A program made the translations under genes and the position numbers. The notes beneath the pieces are model-generated. The model worked only from the letters and a program-made list of their open reading frames with translations. It was not told the origin of the DNA and ran no database searches. From a bacterium (GTDB taxonomy: Bacteria > Auribacterota > Auribacteria > Auribacterales > Auribacteraceae): a stretch of 13,373 bases of DNA. Positions 7,401-13,373 of the stretch are shown piece by piece. How positions within the stretch are numbered: the first letter of the stretch is position 1; every line of letters begins with the position of its first letter. Location: assembly GCA_021161885.1 (NCBI GenBank), contig JAGGZS010000325.1:1-13373 (forward strand). Reading direction: 5' to 3'.

Positions 7401-8440
7401 TTTGATGTCTCTCCCTTAAAAGATTTAACTACAAACTCAATCACGTTTCCTATTCGATAAACCCCTTGGGCATCGACTATATTTTTGCCTTTAGACGACA
7501 TTTTACGGCGCAAGTTATGATTTTCAATCAAATTATTTAAAGTTTTAATAATTTTTCCCGCATCAAGATTATTAGCGTCAACCGGGCAAACAGCCGATCC
7601 CATAGACTCAAACCTTTTGCCTATTTTATATTGATGCTCAACTTGCGGTATTACTACAGCCGGTGTGCCCACAGCCGCGGCTTCGTATAAAGTTATACCC
7701 CCCGATATTAGCGCTATATCCGATTCATAAAGCAGTTTCGGCATATCCGAACAGTTAAAAATATATTTAAATCCTAAACTTTGGCAAAATCGACCTATTT
7801 CATACTGATGTTTTATTGATTTTCCGGCTGCTACCGAGACGGAATAATCTTTCAAAACCTCATTTAACATATTCAGCGACCATTGAGTCAATCTTCTCGG
7901 ATCGCTTCCTCCAAAACTCAGCAGAATATTTTTTACTTTACGGGGTACGGTTTTATCTTTCAAGTTATAATCAGCGAATAAAGGGTCTAATAGAATAAAC
8001 TTTTCACCGAAAAACCTAAAGGGCACATTTTTGTAATCACCTTCATCTTCCGGTAAATTAGCGTCTATTAGGATATCGTATAAATTCCGCCCCTCACCGC
8101 AATCGTCGAATCCGATTATAAAAAGTCCTAACGATTTTAAGCAGCGACAGTAAAACTCGTCCGTATCGCGTATATCCTGTATAAGAATTCGCGAGTTCAG
8201 GCACTGAGTCAAATAAATAATATAATCAAGCTCATTTTCCGTATGAGATATCTTGTAAACCGTTAATTCTTGAGGAAAAAATTCTTTCAGCAGTTCTTCA
8301 TCGGCAAAACTTAGAATTACCGGTTTTATGCCGATCCTTAACATTTCAGCGCATAAAGACCGTGCACGGGCAAGATGACCAAGTCCCATATCATACCCGC
8401 CGTCAACTCTATATAATATACCTATTGTGTCTTCTGTCAT
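7376..8440 (-). CDS. pseG: PseG/SpsG-family UDP-sugar hydrolase
   Basis: The 354-residue protein resembles PseG (UDP-2,4-diacetamido-2,4,6-trideoxy-beta-L-altropyranose hydrolase) and SpsG, GT-B-fold enzymes that release UDP before nonulosonate synthase acts. Marks are RVDGGYDMGLGHLARARSL (11-29) with catalytic-type H22, FDDCGEGRNLYDILIDANL (111-129), ILLSFGGSDPRRLT (172-185) and the nucleotide-binding SGGITLYEAAAVGTP (246-260). No acetyltransferase (PseH) fusion is present. The length is nearer to SpsG than to the shorter Campylobacter PseG, and GG replaces the usual serine-containing stretch after RxD, so the exact sugar is uncertain. I chose the ATG at 8440 because it overlaps the upstream stop as ATGA, has GAGGT at a suitable distance, and leads directly into the conserved N-terminus; the open frame extends 9 codons further upstream. 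The 3' end carries the ribosome binding site and start of the ATP-grasp gene. Confidence 0.85.
   Translation of the reverse strand: MTEDTIGILYRVDGGYDMGLGHLARARSLCAEMLRIGIKPVILSFADEELLKEFFPQELTVYKISHTENELDYIIYLTQCLNSRILIQDIRDTDEFYCRCLKSLGLFIIGFDDCGEGRNLYDILIDANLPEDEGDYKNVPFRFFGEKFILLDPLFADYNLKDKTVPRKVKNILLSFGGSDPRRLTQWSLNMLNEVLKDYSVSVAAGKSIKHQYEIGRFCQSLGFKYIFNCSDMPKLLYESDIALISGGITLYEAAAVGTPAVVIPQVEHQYKIGKRFESMGSAVCPVDANNLDAGKIIKTLNNLIENHNLRRKMSSKGKNIVDAQGVYRIGNVIEFVVKSFKGETSKCENMIIN
7409..7415 (-). promoter_or_regulatory. Ribosome binding site deciding a GTG start
   Basis: GGGAGAG lies 8 bases upstream of the GTG at 7400 and inside the coding end of the PseG-like gene. It supports the 25 bp overlap and the nine extra N-terminal residues of the ATP-grasp protein over a later ATG that lacks any such site. 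Confidence 0.75.
8437..8440 (-). promoter_or_regulatory. ATGA start-stop overlap
   Basis: The TGA of the cysteine-cluster gene and the ATG of the PseG-like gene share two bases (ATGA), with GAGGT just upstream. This arrangement usually means translational re-initiation, so the two proteins should be made in linked amounts. Confidence 0.85.
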
Positions 8441-9099
8441 AATAACCTCGAATAAGATTGCCACCACAAAAGAAAACGGCTTTCAAACCATCTTATATCT
8501 TTACGCAGTAAGCAGCTACGTTCAATCCAACCTAGTATGACGAGCTCATCTAATCCTGTAACAGATTTAAATATTTTTCCGCATTCATTTTTGATTATAG
8601 GGATACCTCGGCTTAAACGATGCAGTTTATCCCATATTTCCATATAACTGCGGTTGATAAAGCGGTCTTCTTCTTTTTTATCAACCGGTACGCAGTCAGG
8701 GCAGTTAACCGCATCTGCCACGCCTTCGGGAAGTTCTATACCCCATAACACATCAGGCACTTTACGGCCGTAAACCCTGCATGAAAAAGGACGCACAGGA
8801 TATATTGCGCACCCTTTGCCTGTCCTGAACACGCATTTTGGGGATTTTTTCTGCGGATAACGGAAATCCTCTATTTCTTTTTCAGTATAATTTTCGGTTA
8901 AAAAATCAAGAATAACTTCAAACTCAATTGTATAAATAAGGGGCAGCGACATAAAATTGCCTGACTTATCTTTCGCCTGTTCAAGTTTAGTACAGCACCA
9001 ATCTCCGCATGAAGTTTTCATACATTTTGTGGGCGGAATTTTACTGTATAGCGCAAGCACCTCATTTATTTTATCTTTTAAACTAACTGCTGTTTTCAT
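8437..9099 (-). CDS. YkgJ-family cysteine-cluster protein
   Basis: The 220-residue protein has the CxxxCxxCC-type metal-binding signature of the YkgJ superfamily. The first cluster is CMKTSCGDWCC (C26, C31, C35, C36). It is followed by C89, GKGCAIYPVRPFSCRVYG (C97 and C107) and a CPDC pair (C133, C136). These cysteines probably hold an iron-sulfur cluster or zinc. The superfamily also contains FliB, a flagellin lysine N-methylase, with a similar cysteine arrangement. This protein is shorter than FliB and has an uncharacterised C-terminal half (140-220) rich in tryptophan and arginine, so methylase activity is only a possibility. There is no signal peptide. The ATG at 9099 has GAGGA 8 bases upstream, starts 4 bp after the Maf2 stop, and the TGA is shared with the next ATG (ATGA). 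Tight coupling between a Maf and a PseG-like gene points to a role in flagellin or glycan modification. Confidence 0.88.
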   Translation of the reverse strand: MKTAVSLKDKINEVLALYSKIPPTKCMKTSCGDWCCTKLEQAKDKSGNFMSLPLIYTIEFEVILDFLTENYTEKEIEDFRYPQKKSPKCVFRTGKGCAIYPVRPFSCRVYGRKVPDVLWGIELPEGVADAVNCPDCVPVDKKEEDRFINRSYMEIWDKLHRLSRGIPIIKNECGKIFKSVTGLDELVILGWIERSCLLRKDIRWFESRFLLWWQSYSRLL

Positions 9100-9103
9100 T
9101 GAA

Positions 9104-10984
9104 TCAATCCTCTAAGGATATTGTTTTCATAAATGTATTAAAATTATCTATAAACTCACCGCTTTCCTCACACAGACGGCTGTAAACGATTTTTTCTCTG
9201 GCAAGATAATCAAGCATAGCTTTGGTGTCTTTGTCATCCCATAAATCAAAATCAAGGTTGGATTTTTGGGATTGGATAAGCATAACGTCGGTTATACTGT
9301 TGCCTAACAAAAGAAAAACATTACGGTACGAATGAAGGCGTTTGGATACATCAATCCATTTTTTTAACAATTTGTGTATATTATAGTTACCTGAACGCTG
9401 TGAGATAGATTTCTCCATTTTATTAATTATTCTTTTGCCTTCTTCAGCTGTCTGTTTCAATTTAGCAAGTCCGCAAAGGGCGGTTTTTACGGCTTTAATA
9501 AGTTCGGGCCTATTATATTTTACCGGTTCGCTGCAGGCAGAGGAAATAATCTGTTTTATAGGAAGAGTATGTTTCGTTTTAGTCTGGATAAATTCTTTCA
9601 GGGGCATAGGTTCAGCTCCGATTATAAGAGCGCCTCCTTCGGTCAAGTCGTAACATTTTACATCATGCTGATCGAGGATATCTTCAAAATGTTTTAGGAA
9701 AACATACATAGATGTAGTTGTAACTTCGTTGCCTCCGAATATGTTTAACACGTTAGCCGTATCTTTTTGTTTAATGTTTACATTGCTTTTCCTAACCATA
9801 GCCGAGCCGCGCACATGGGTTGTATTATCGGGGAATGATAAATCCTGCCCCATCAATCCAATGGGATAAAGCCCAAGCCTGTCTGCCAGCAGAAAAGCGG
9901 TATGCGCCACAGACAACCCCTTATCCATACCTCCCTTATCTTCCACATGTTCGGCTAACCAGTCGCATAACGATTTACCGGGTAAATTAATCATAAATTT
10001 CTGTCCGCTGTAATTTTTGATTATTTCAGGGTAAACCTCAGGGTCGACCGCCAAGGCTGTTTTTATCCCTGAAATATCCTGAAAATATCTCGCGTTATGT
10101 TCGGTATAATCTATGCTTACCGTAATATCTGGTTCTATGCCGTGTTTGAGCAATACCCTTAAAGCGGTATCCACGCAAATAATAAGGGCTTTACCCTGTA
10201 CAGCGCGCAAATACCTGATATTTTTTATCAAAGACGGCCCCGCTGAAACAATTATTCCCGGGAACCCGATAAACTTGCCGAACAACCTGTTTATTCCCGG
10301 CAAAGTTATGTAAAACGGCATATTGGCGAATATGTTGCCTGAAAACTTTTTAGACGCGTTAATCTGCGAAACAGTATTAACGCGAGCCCATTGAAAAATA
10401 TCTTTAAGTTTAAGGGCGACCGCACAATAGTAATGCTCATAAATCTTTGTGCAGGCAGGATGTTTTATCACGGTTATACCGTTAGCGAACACCGTTAGCG
10501 ATTGTCCTTGAAGAGCCCTGAAAATCTCAATCGGCTCTCTGTCTATGGCAAAATAAACATTACATTTTTCGTATAACCGTTTTAAATCTTTATATTCCAA
10601 AAAAGTTTTAAATATTTCCATATCTTTTTCAATAATAAGTATGAAATCGCGTTTGGAAGACTGCTCAAGCAGGGCGTCAACATGGTATCCCATCCCGAGT
10701 CCAAGCACGGCTGCGTTAATATACGGATCAACCTTAAGGTTATCAACAAATCTTTGCGCCTCTTTTAACGGGTCATACATACTGTGCAGAATTGTATCTT
10801 GAAATTTGATAGTCGGGTTGCCTGTTCTTGAAAGGACAACGCTGATATTTAAAGTTTGCCGATTTAACTGTTCAAACTTAGTTGTCAACTGCGCAATGAT
10901 ATCGGGCTGTTTTCGCGCAAGAATTTTTAAATTGCTTTGAAAAAGCTCTGTTTGATTAAATTTAAGCTGCCGAAGTCCATTCAT
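9104..10984 (-). CDS. Maf/DUF115 motility accessory factor (MptE-like), full length, Maf2
   Basis: This is a 626-residue Maf protein. An N-terminal helical and Rossmann-like part holds DPLKEAQRF (71-79) and LGLGMGYHV (94-102). The DUF115/MptE-like core holds GIIVSAGPSL (243-252), CVDTALRVLL (270-279), SIDYTEHNARYF (290-301) and GQDLSFPDN (379-387), and the motif CYDLTEGGALIIGAEPMP comes later. A helical C-terminal domain of about 170 residues ends the protein, as is usual for Maf. Maf proteins are thought to transfer pseudaminic or legionaminic acid to flagellin before export. The open frame reaches a TTG at 10990, but I prefer the ATG at 10984 because the weak GAG site is too close to the TTG. 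It follows the 208-residue protein gene by 14 bp and precedes the cysteine-cluster gene by 4 bp. It is longer at the N-terminus than the partial Maf at the left edge. Confidence 0.92.
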   Translation of the reverse strand: MNGLRQLKFNQTELFQSNLKILARKQPDIIAQLTTKFEQLNRQTLNISVVLSRTGNPTIKFQDTILHSMYDPLKEAQRFVDNLKVDPYINAAVLGLGMGYHVDALLEQSSKRDFILIIEKDMEIFKTFLEYKDLKRLYEKCNVYFAIDREPIEIFRALQGQSLTVFANGITVIKHPACTKIYEHYYCAVALKLKDIFQWARVNTVSQINASKKFSGNIFANMPFYITLPGINRLFGKFIGFPGIIVSAGPSLIKNIRYLRAVQGKALIICVDTALRVLLKHGIEPDITVSIDYTEHNARYFQDISGIKTALAVDPEVYPEIIKNYSGQKFMINLPGKSLCDWLAEHVEDKGGMDKGLSVAHTAFLLADRLGLYPIGLMGQDLSFPDNTTHVRGSAMVRKSNVNIKQKDTANVLNIFGGNEVTTTSMYVFLKHFEDILDQHDVKCYDLTEGGALIIGAEPMPLKEFIQTKTKHTLPIKQIISSACSEPVKYNRPELIKAVKTALCGLAKLKQTAEEGKRIINKMEKSISQRSGNYNIHKLLKKWIDVSKRLHSYRNVFLLLGNSITDVMLIQSQKSNLDFDLWDDKDTKAMLDYLAREKIVYSRLCEESGEFIDNFNTFMKTISLED

Positions 10985-10998
10985 TACCAAAATTCTCG

Positions 10999-11625
10999 TT
11001 ACTTGGTGGAATTTTTCAAAAATTCAATCATATTGTCAACCGCGATTGTTTCTTCACTGATTTTAGGCGCTAATTCGTATTCTATCAGATCAGACAACAT
11101 TACCATATCGTCGTTAGCTATGGCGGTGCGGGTATCTGTCAATAAATTGAGCAATTCTTCGTTTATGGTATCAAAAGATTTATCGTCAACTTTAAGCTGA
11201 GAATAATCGATCATAAATACAACCGCCAGACTATCAAAAAACTGTATTATTTTTCTCCATTCGGAACATACTTTAGAAAAAGTCTCCAGAGCTTCCTCAC
11301 GGTTGCCTTCCTGAAACAAACATGAAATAGACACCATAGCATCGGATAAATCCGGCAATTGCCGTTTTATTTCCGTTAACGCGTTCACAGCTGTCTTGCT
11401 TATGTCATCGGTAGTTACTTCCAGCTTATTTATATGGCTTATATCAATTAAAGCCATATCCTCTTGCGAGGATAAAATCTCTTCGCCGTTGACTTTAATG
11501 GTTACTACAAGTTTTGAAGCGTCCTTTTGCCTTACTTCATCTTGAAGCCTTACTAACAACTCTTCAAGGTTCCTTTCTTTATCCAGTTTTATATCAATAT
11601 TATTTTCATTAACTAATATCTGCAT
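10999..11625 (-). CDS. Uncharacterised two-domain protein, first gene of the Maf operon
   Basis: I do not recognise this 208-residue protein. Residues 1-75 alternate short strands and one helix (MQILVNENNIDIKL, a helix with ELLVRLQDEV, VVTIKVNGEEI, INKLEVTT), suggesting a small beta-grasp-like domain. Residues 76-208 are mostly amphipathic helix, with TAVNALTEIKRQL, EALETFSKVC, NEELLNLLTD and DLIEYELAPKI, giving the look of a helical bundle of the size of FliS/FliT-type chaperones. The protein is acidic, has no signal peptide or membrane segment, and holds only two cysteines. Its AGGAGGG ribosome binding site 5 bases before the ATG is the strongest in the window, so it may be made in larger amounts than the downstream enzymes. 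Its place ahead of a Maf gene suggests a flagellin-binding, chaperone or regulatory partner, but no homology supports this. Confidence 0.85.
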   Translation of the reverse strand: MQILVNENNIDIKLDKERNLEELLVRLQDEVRQKDASKLVVTIKVNGEEILSSQEDMALIDISHINKLEVTTDDISKTAVNALTEIKRQLPDLSDAMVSISCLFQEGNREEALETFSKVCSEWRKIIQFFDSLAVVFMIDYSQLKVDDKSFDTINEELLNLLTDTRTAIANDDMVMLSDLIEYELAPKISEETIAVDNMIEFLKNSTK

Positions 11626-11629
11626 AAAT

Positions 11630-11636
11630 CCCTCCT
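11630..11636 (-). promoter_or_regulatory. Very strong ribosome binding site
   Basis: AGGAGGG sits 5 bases before the ATG of the 208-residue protein. It is a nearly full anti-Shine-Dalgarno complement and much stronger than the sites in front of most other genes here. Confidence 0.85.
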
Positions 11637-11680
11637 AAAAAGTTATCTAAAAAAATGTAATTATTACTTTTTGTAAATAT

Positions 11681-11744
11681 GGGAAATACAAACCTAATAT
11701 TTTTCTTTGCATACCCCGAGAAAAAAATCATTTTCGTATTTCCC
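11681..11744. repeat. 9+9 bp inverted repeat with 46 bp spacer
   Basis: GGGAAATAC (11681-11689) is perfectly complementary to GTATTTCCC (11736-11744), with 46 bases between. It lies in the divergent promoter region, so the two half-sites could be operators for one regulator or form a long-loop hairpin. The right arm overlaps the CCCGATAA sigma-28-like box. The arms are seen directly; any function is inferred. Confidence 0.5.
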
Positions 11745-11970
11745 GATAATAAATTTGATGATATTCACGCCGCTATTTTGTTTAAAAGCGCCTCAAATAA
11801 TGATAAGATTCAGCCTTACTCATTTAAAGCACAAACCATTCCATATTCTAATTATCTTTTTTTATTGAAAAAAATGTACCTATGAAAAAAAATTCTTTTT
11901 TTATCGTTTTAAATCTATTAACATCTAACTAATAATGTCTACACTTACGATATTAAGGTACTTTGAATTT

Positions 11971-13164
11971 ATGGCTTATCAACACGGCATAACATTATGC
12001 ATGATAGTTAAAAACGAGGAAACCAGAATAAAAGACTGCCTCGATAAAATATCCGCGATAGTTGACGAAATCGTGGTTGTAGATACCGGATCAACGGATA
12101 AAACCGTTTACATCTGCGAACAAACCTCAGCGAGAATAATACATTATCAGTGGGACAACAACACTGCCGCCGCCCGTAATGCCGGATTACAACAAGCCTC
12201 TTATGAATGGATACTTGTGCTTGACGCCGACGAAACCATATCACAAACGGATTTTCCTAAAATAAAATCAGCCGTAACAAAAACCGATGCGGACGGGTTT
12301 GTTTTCCATCAACGCAATTATACAGATAATCCCGAAGTTGAAAATTGGAAAGCAAACAATACTTCTTACAGCGAAGGTTCAAAATTTAAAGGTTTTTTTG
12401 ATATAGACGTGATTAGATTATTCCGCAACAGAGACGATATATACTACAGCGACTGCGCACATGAACTGGTTGAGCAGTCAATGAAACATAAACCCAAAAA
12501 ACACCTTTTTGTGCCTATACATCATTTCGGATTAGCTAAAGGGCGGGTATCTGACAAAGAAAAAAACGAACATTATCTTAACCTGATTTTTGAGGATTAC
12601 AAGAATAATCCCAATTCATTTAAAACATGTTTCCTGCTCGGCAGGCAATATTACCAGCTTAAAAATTACAACAACTCAAAAAAATACCTTGCCGAAGCAC
12701 TCCGGCTGCGCCCCAACGACCTCAGCGCTGTCAACGCCTTCGCAATGTGCGGCATCATGCTTAATGAAAATAATAAAGCTATTGAATTATTAAAAAAAGC
12801 CGTAAAAATTAATCCGCAATACGAAGAGCCTTTTTACTCTCTGTCAATAGCTTACCTTAACATAAACGACATAAAATCGGCTATGGCGTCATTGAGGTCA
12901 TTTCTTAAAATCAACCCCCAAAGCGTAAAAGGACTTAACCTGATGGGGCATATTTACCTGAAACAAAACATATTTTCTATGGCTGAAACTTTTTTTAAAA
13001 AAGCCCTTAAAATCCATCCGCATTATAAACTTTCTTTAGGAAACCTTATTGTCGCTTTATCAAAAAAAGGCGCGTTTGAACAGGCGCAAAAAAAAGCGCG
13101 GATTTTATTATCATTAGACCCTTCGGCAAAAAACTGGATCGACTCAATGTTGAACGCAACTTAA
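11971..13164 (+). CDS. GT2-family glycosyltransferase with C-terminal TPR repeats
   Basis: The 397-residue protein starts with a GT-A domain: ITLCMIVKNEETRIKDCL (7-24), DEIVVVDTGSTDKT (32-45), AAARNAG (66-72) and WILVLDADE (80-88). The DAD at 85-87 should bind the metal and nucleotide sugar. HELV (164-167) and the IHHFG segment (183-187) are also typical. From about 217 to the end lie five 34-residue TPRs, with recurring helix pairs and conserved xxNPQY-like boundaries (for example 281-284, 315-318, 349-352). TPR-bearing GT2 enzymes such as SunS glycosylate proteins or peptides, the repeats holding the acceptor, so a protein acceptor such as flagellin is a reasonable inference. The open frame begins at an ATG at 11935, but that ATG has no ribosome binding site. 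The ATG at 11971 has AAGGT upstream (with long spacing) and leads straight into the fold, so it is preferred. The gene is divergent from the Maf operon. Confidence 0.85.
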   Translation: MAYQHGITLCMIVKNEETRIKDCLDKISAIVDEIVVVDTGSTDKTVYICEQTSARIIHYQWDNNTAAARNAGLQQASYEWILVLDADETISQTDFPKIKSAVTKTDADGFVFHQRNYTDNPEVENWKANNTSYSEGSKFKGFFDIDVIRLFRNRDDIYYSDCAHELVEQSMKHKPKKHLFVPIHHFGLAKGRVSDKEKNEHYLNLIFEDYKNNPNSFKTCFLLGRQYYQLKNYNNSKKYLAEALRLRPNDLSAVNAFAMCGIMLNENNKAIELLKKAVKINPQYEEPFYSLSIAYLNINDIKSAMASLRSFLKINPQSVKGLNLMGHIYLKQNIFSMAETFFKKALKIHPHYKLSLGNLIVALSKKGAFEQAQKKARILLSLDPSAKNWIDSMLNAT

Positions 13165-13165
13165 A

Positions 13166-13309
13166 TTATCTCTTTTTATAATCCGGACATTTGCGCGCGT
13201 TAGGTCTGTCAGGACGGTTGCACACGTTGCCGTAATCATACTTGCAAGTATCGCATAATATTTTCCAGTGAAAAATCTCATCCCATATTTTTCTTATTTT
13301 TGACAACAT
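13166..13309 (-). CDS. Small four-cysteine (zinc-ribbon-like) protein
   Basis: This 47-residue reading frame runs from ATG at 13309 to TAA at 13166-13168. It was found by reading the minus strand behind a perfect TAGGAGG site 4 bases before the ATG (13314-13320). It starts with a basic amphipathic stretch (MLSKIRKIWDEIFHWK) followed by C19-x2-C22-x7-C30-x10-C41, set in CDTCKY, CNRP and KCPDYKKR. Four cysteines at this spacing in so short a protein suggest one zinc or iron site of the zinc-ribbon or rubredoxin type. I cannot name a family. It is translated towards the glycosyltransferase, and the two stop codons are one base apart, leaving no room for a separate terminator. The strong ribosome binding site and cysteine spacing make it a likely real gene; function is unknown. 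Its upstream 64 bases to the window edge are AT-rich, with no clear promoter. Confidence 0.72.
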   Translation of the reverse strand: MLSKIRKIWDEIFHWKILCDTCKYDYGNVCNRPDRPNARKCPDYKKR

Positions 13310-13313
13310 CAAT

Positions 13314-13320
13314 CCTCCTA
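13314..13320 (-). promoter_or_regulatory. Ribosome binding site of the small cysteine protein
   Basis: TAGGAGG lies 4 bases before the ATG at 13309. Together with the operon leader site it is the best Shine-Dalgarno match in the window and the main non-protein evidence that the 47-residue frame is translated. Confidence 0.75.
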
Positions 13321-13373
13321 TGTTAAAAGTCAAACCTTAACTCGATAAAATTAGATTAAACAAGATTAACAAA

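Larger units (their letters stand above)
11626..11970. other. AT-rich divergent intergenic region
   Basis: This 345 bp spacer separates the minus-strand Maf operon from the plus-strand glycosyltransferase, so it should hold both promoters. It contains the AGGAGGG ribosome binding site (11630-11636), an 11-base palindrome GTAATTATTAC (11657-11667), a 9+9 base inverted repeat (11681-11744) and runs of A and T. A 68-codon open frame (11679-11885) lacks a ribosome binding site and is not credible as a gene. No convincing sigma-70 promoter pair could be named. A CCCGATAA (11742-11749, plus strand) resembles the -10 box of flagellar sigma-28 promoters, but the matching -35 region is poor. Confidence 0.7.

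Noticed and set aside
8441..8467. Longer start for the PseG-like protein
   Set aside because: The nine extra residues fall inside the cysteine-cluster gene and are not needed for the conserved N-terminus; the ATG at 8440 has a ribosome binding site and the ATGA overlap.
10985..10990. TTG start two codons before the ATG of Maf2
   Set aside because: The only purine-rich site (GAG) is four bases from the TTG, too close, while it is ten bases from the ATG.
11679..11885. 68-codon plus-strand open frame in the divergent spacer
   Set aside because: No ribosome binding site, low-complexity AT-driven composition, no recognisable domain, and it covers the inverted repeat and likely promoter region.
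11935..11970. Upstream ATG adding 12 residues to the glycosyltransferase
   Set aside because: No ribosome binding site, and the extra residues do not belong to the GT-A fold, which begins just after the ATG at 11971.
1..13373. CRISPR array, insertion sequence, tRNA or rRNA
   Set aside because: No regularly spaced repeats, transposase-like proteins, terminal repeats or cloverleaf-like segments were seen; nearly all the window is coding.

Overview
The window reads as part of a flagellin (or other surface) glycosylation locus from an AT-rich, Shine-Dalgarno-using, probably flagellated bacterium. The taxon cannot be fixed from sequence alone. The mix of Maf proteins, NHL propeller, DegT aminotransferase, GH57/38-type hydrolase and TPR-glycosyltransferase is the sort seen in deep-branching, often uncultured Gram-negative phyla, but that is only an impression. 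No flagellin, flagellar structural gene, transposase, CRISPR array, tRNA or rRNA was seen.

Layout. Nine genes lie head to tail on the minus strand. The upstream block (11625 down to 6165) holds a two-domain protein of unknown function with a very strong ribosome binding site, a full-length Maf/DUF115 protein, a YkgJ-type cysteine-cluster protein, a PseG/SpsG-family UDP-sugar hydrolase and an ATP-grasp ligase. These are packed very tightly (14 bp, 4 bp, an ATGA overlap, then a 25 bp overlap), so they should form one operon with translational coupling. A 147 bp gap follows, with a weak sigma-54-like motif. The second block (6017 down past position 1) holds a GH57/GH38-superfamily protein with a TTG start, a DegT/ArnB/PseC-type PLP aminotransferase, an NHL-repeat propeller, and a second, divergent Maf protein cut by the window edge. 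On the plus strand, across a 345 bp AT-rich spacer, is a GT2 glycosyltransferase with about five C-terminal TPRs. Facing its 3' end, one base away, is a 47-residue four-cysteine protein on the minus strand.

How the genes may work together (inference). The aminotransferase and PseG-like hydrolase match two steps of pseudaminic-acid-type nonulosonate synthesis. Maf proteins are associated with transfer of nonulosonic acids to flagellin. The ATP-grasp protein could attach an acyl or aminoacyl group to the sugar amine. The TPR-GT2 could add a further sugar or act on another protein. The remaining nonulosonate genes (PseB dehydratase, PseI synthase, PseF cytidylyltransferase, PseH acetyltransferase) are absent here and must lie outside the window if the pathway is complete. 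The cysteine-cluster protein, the GH57/38 hydrolase, the NHL propeller and the operon's first gene have no assigned role in such a pathway and are the most interesting parts of the locus.
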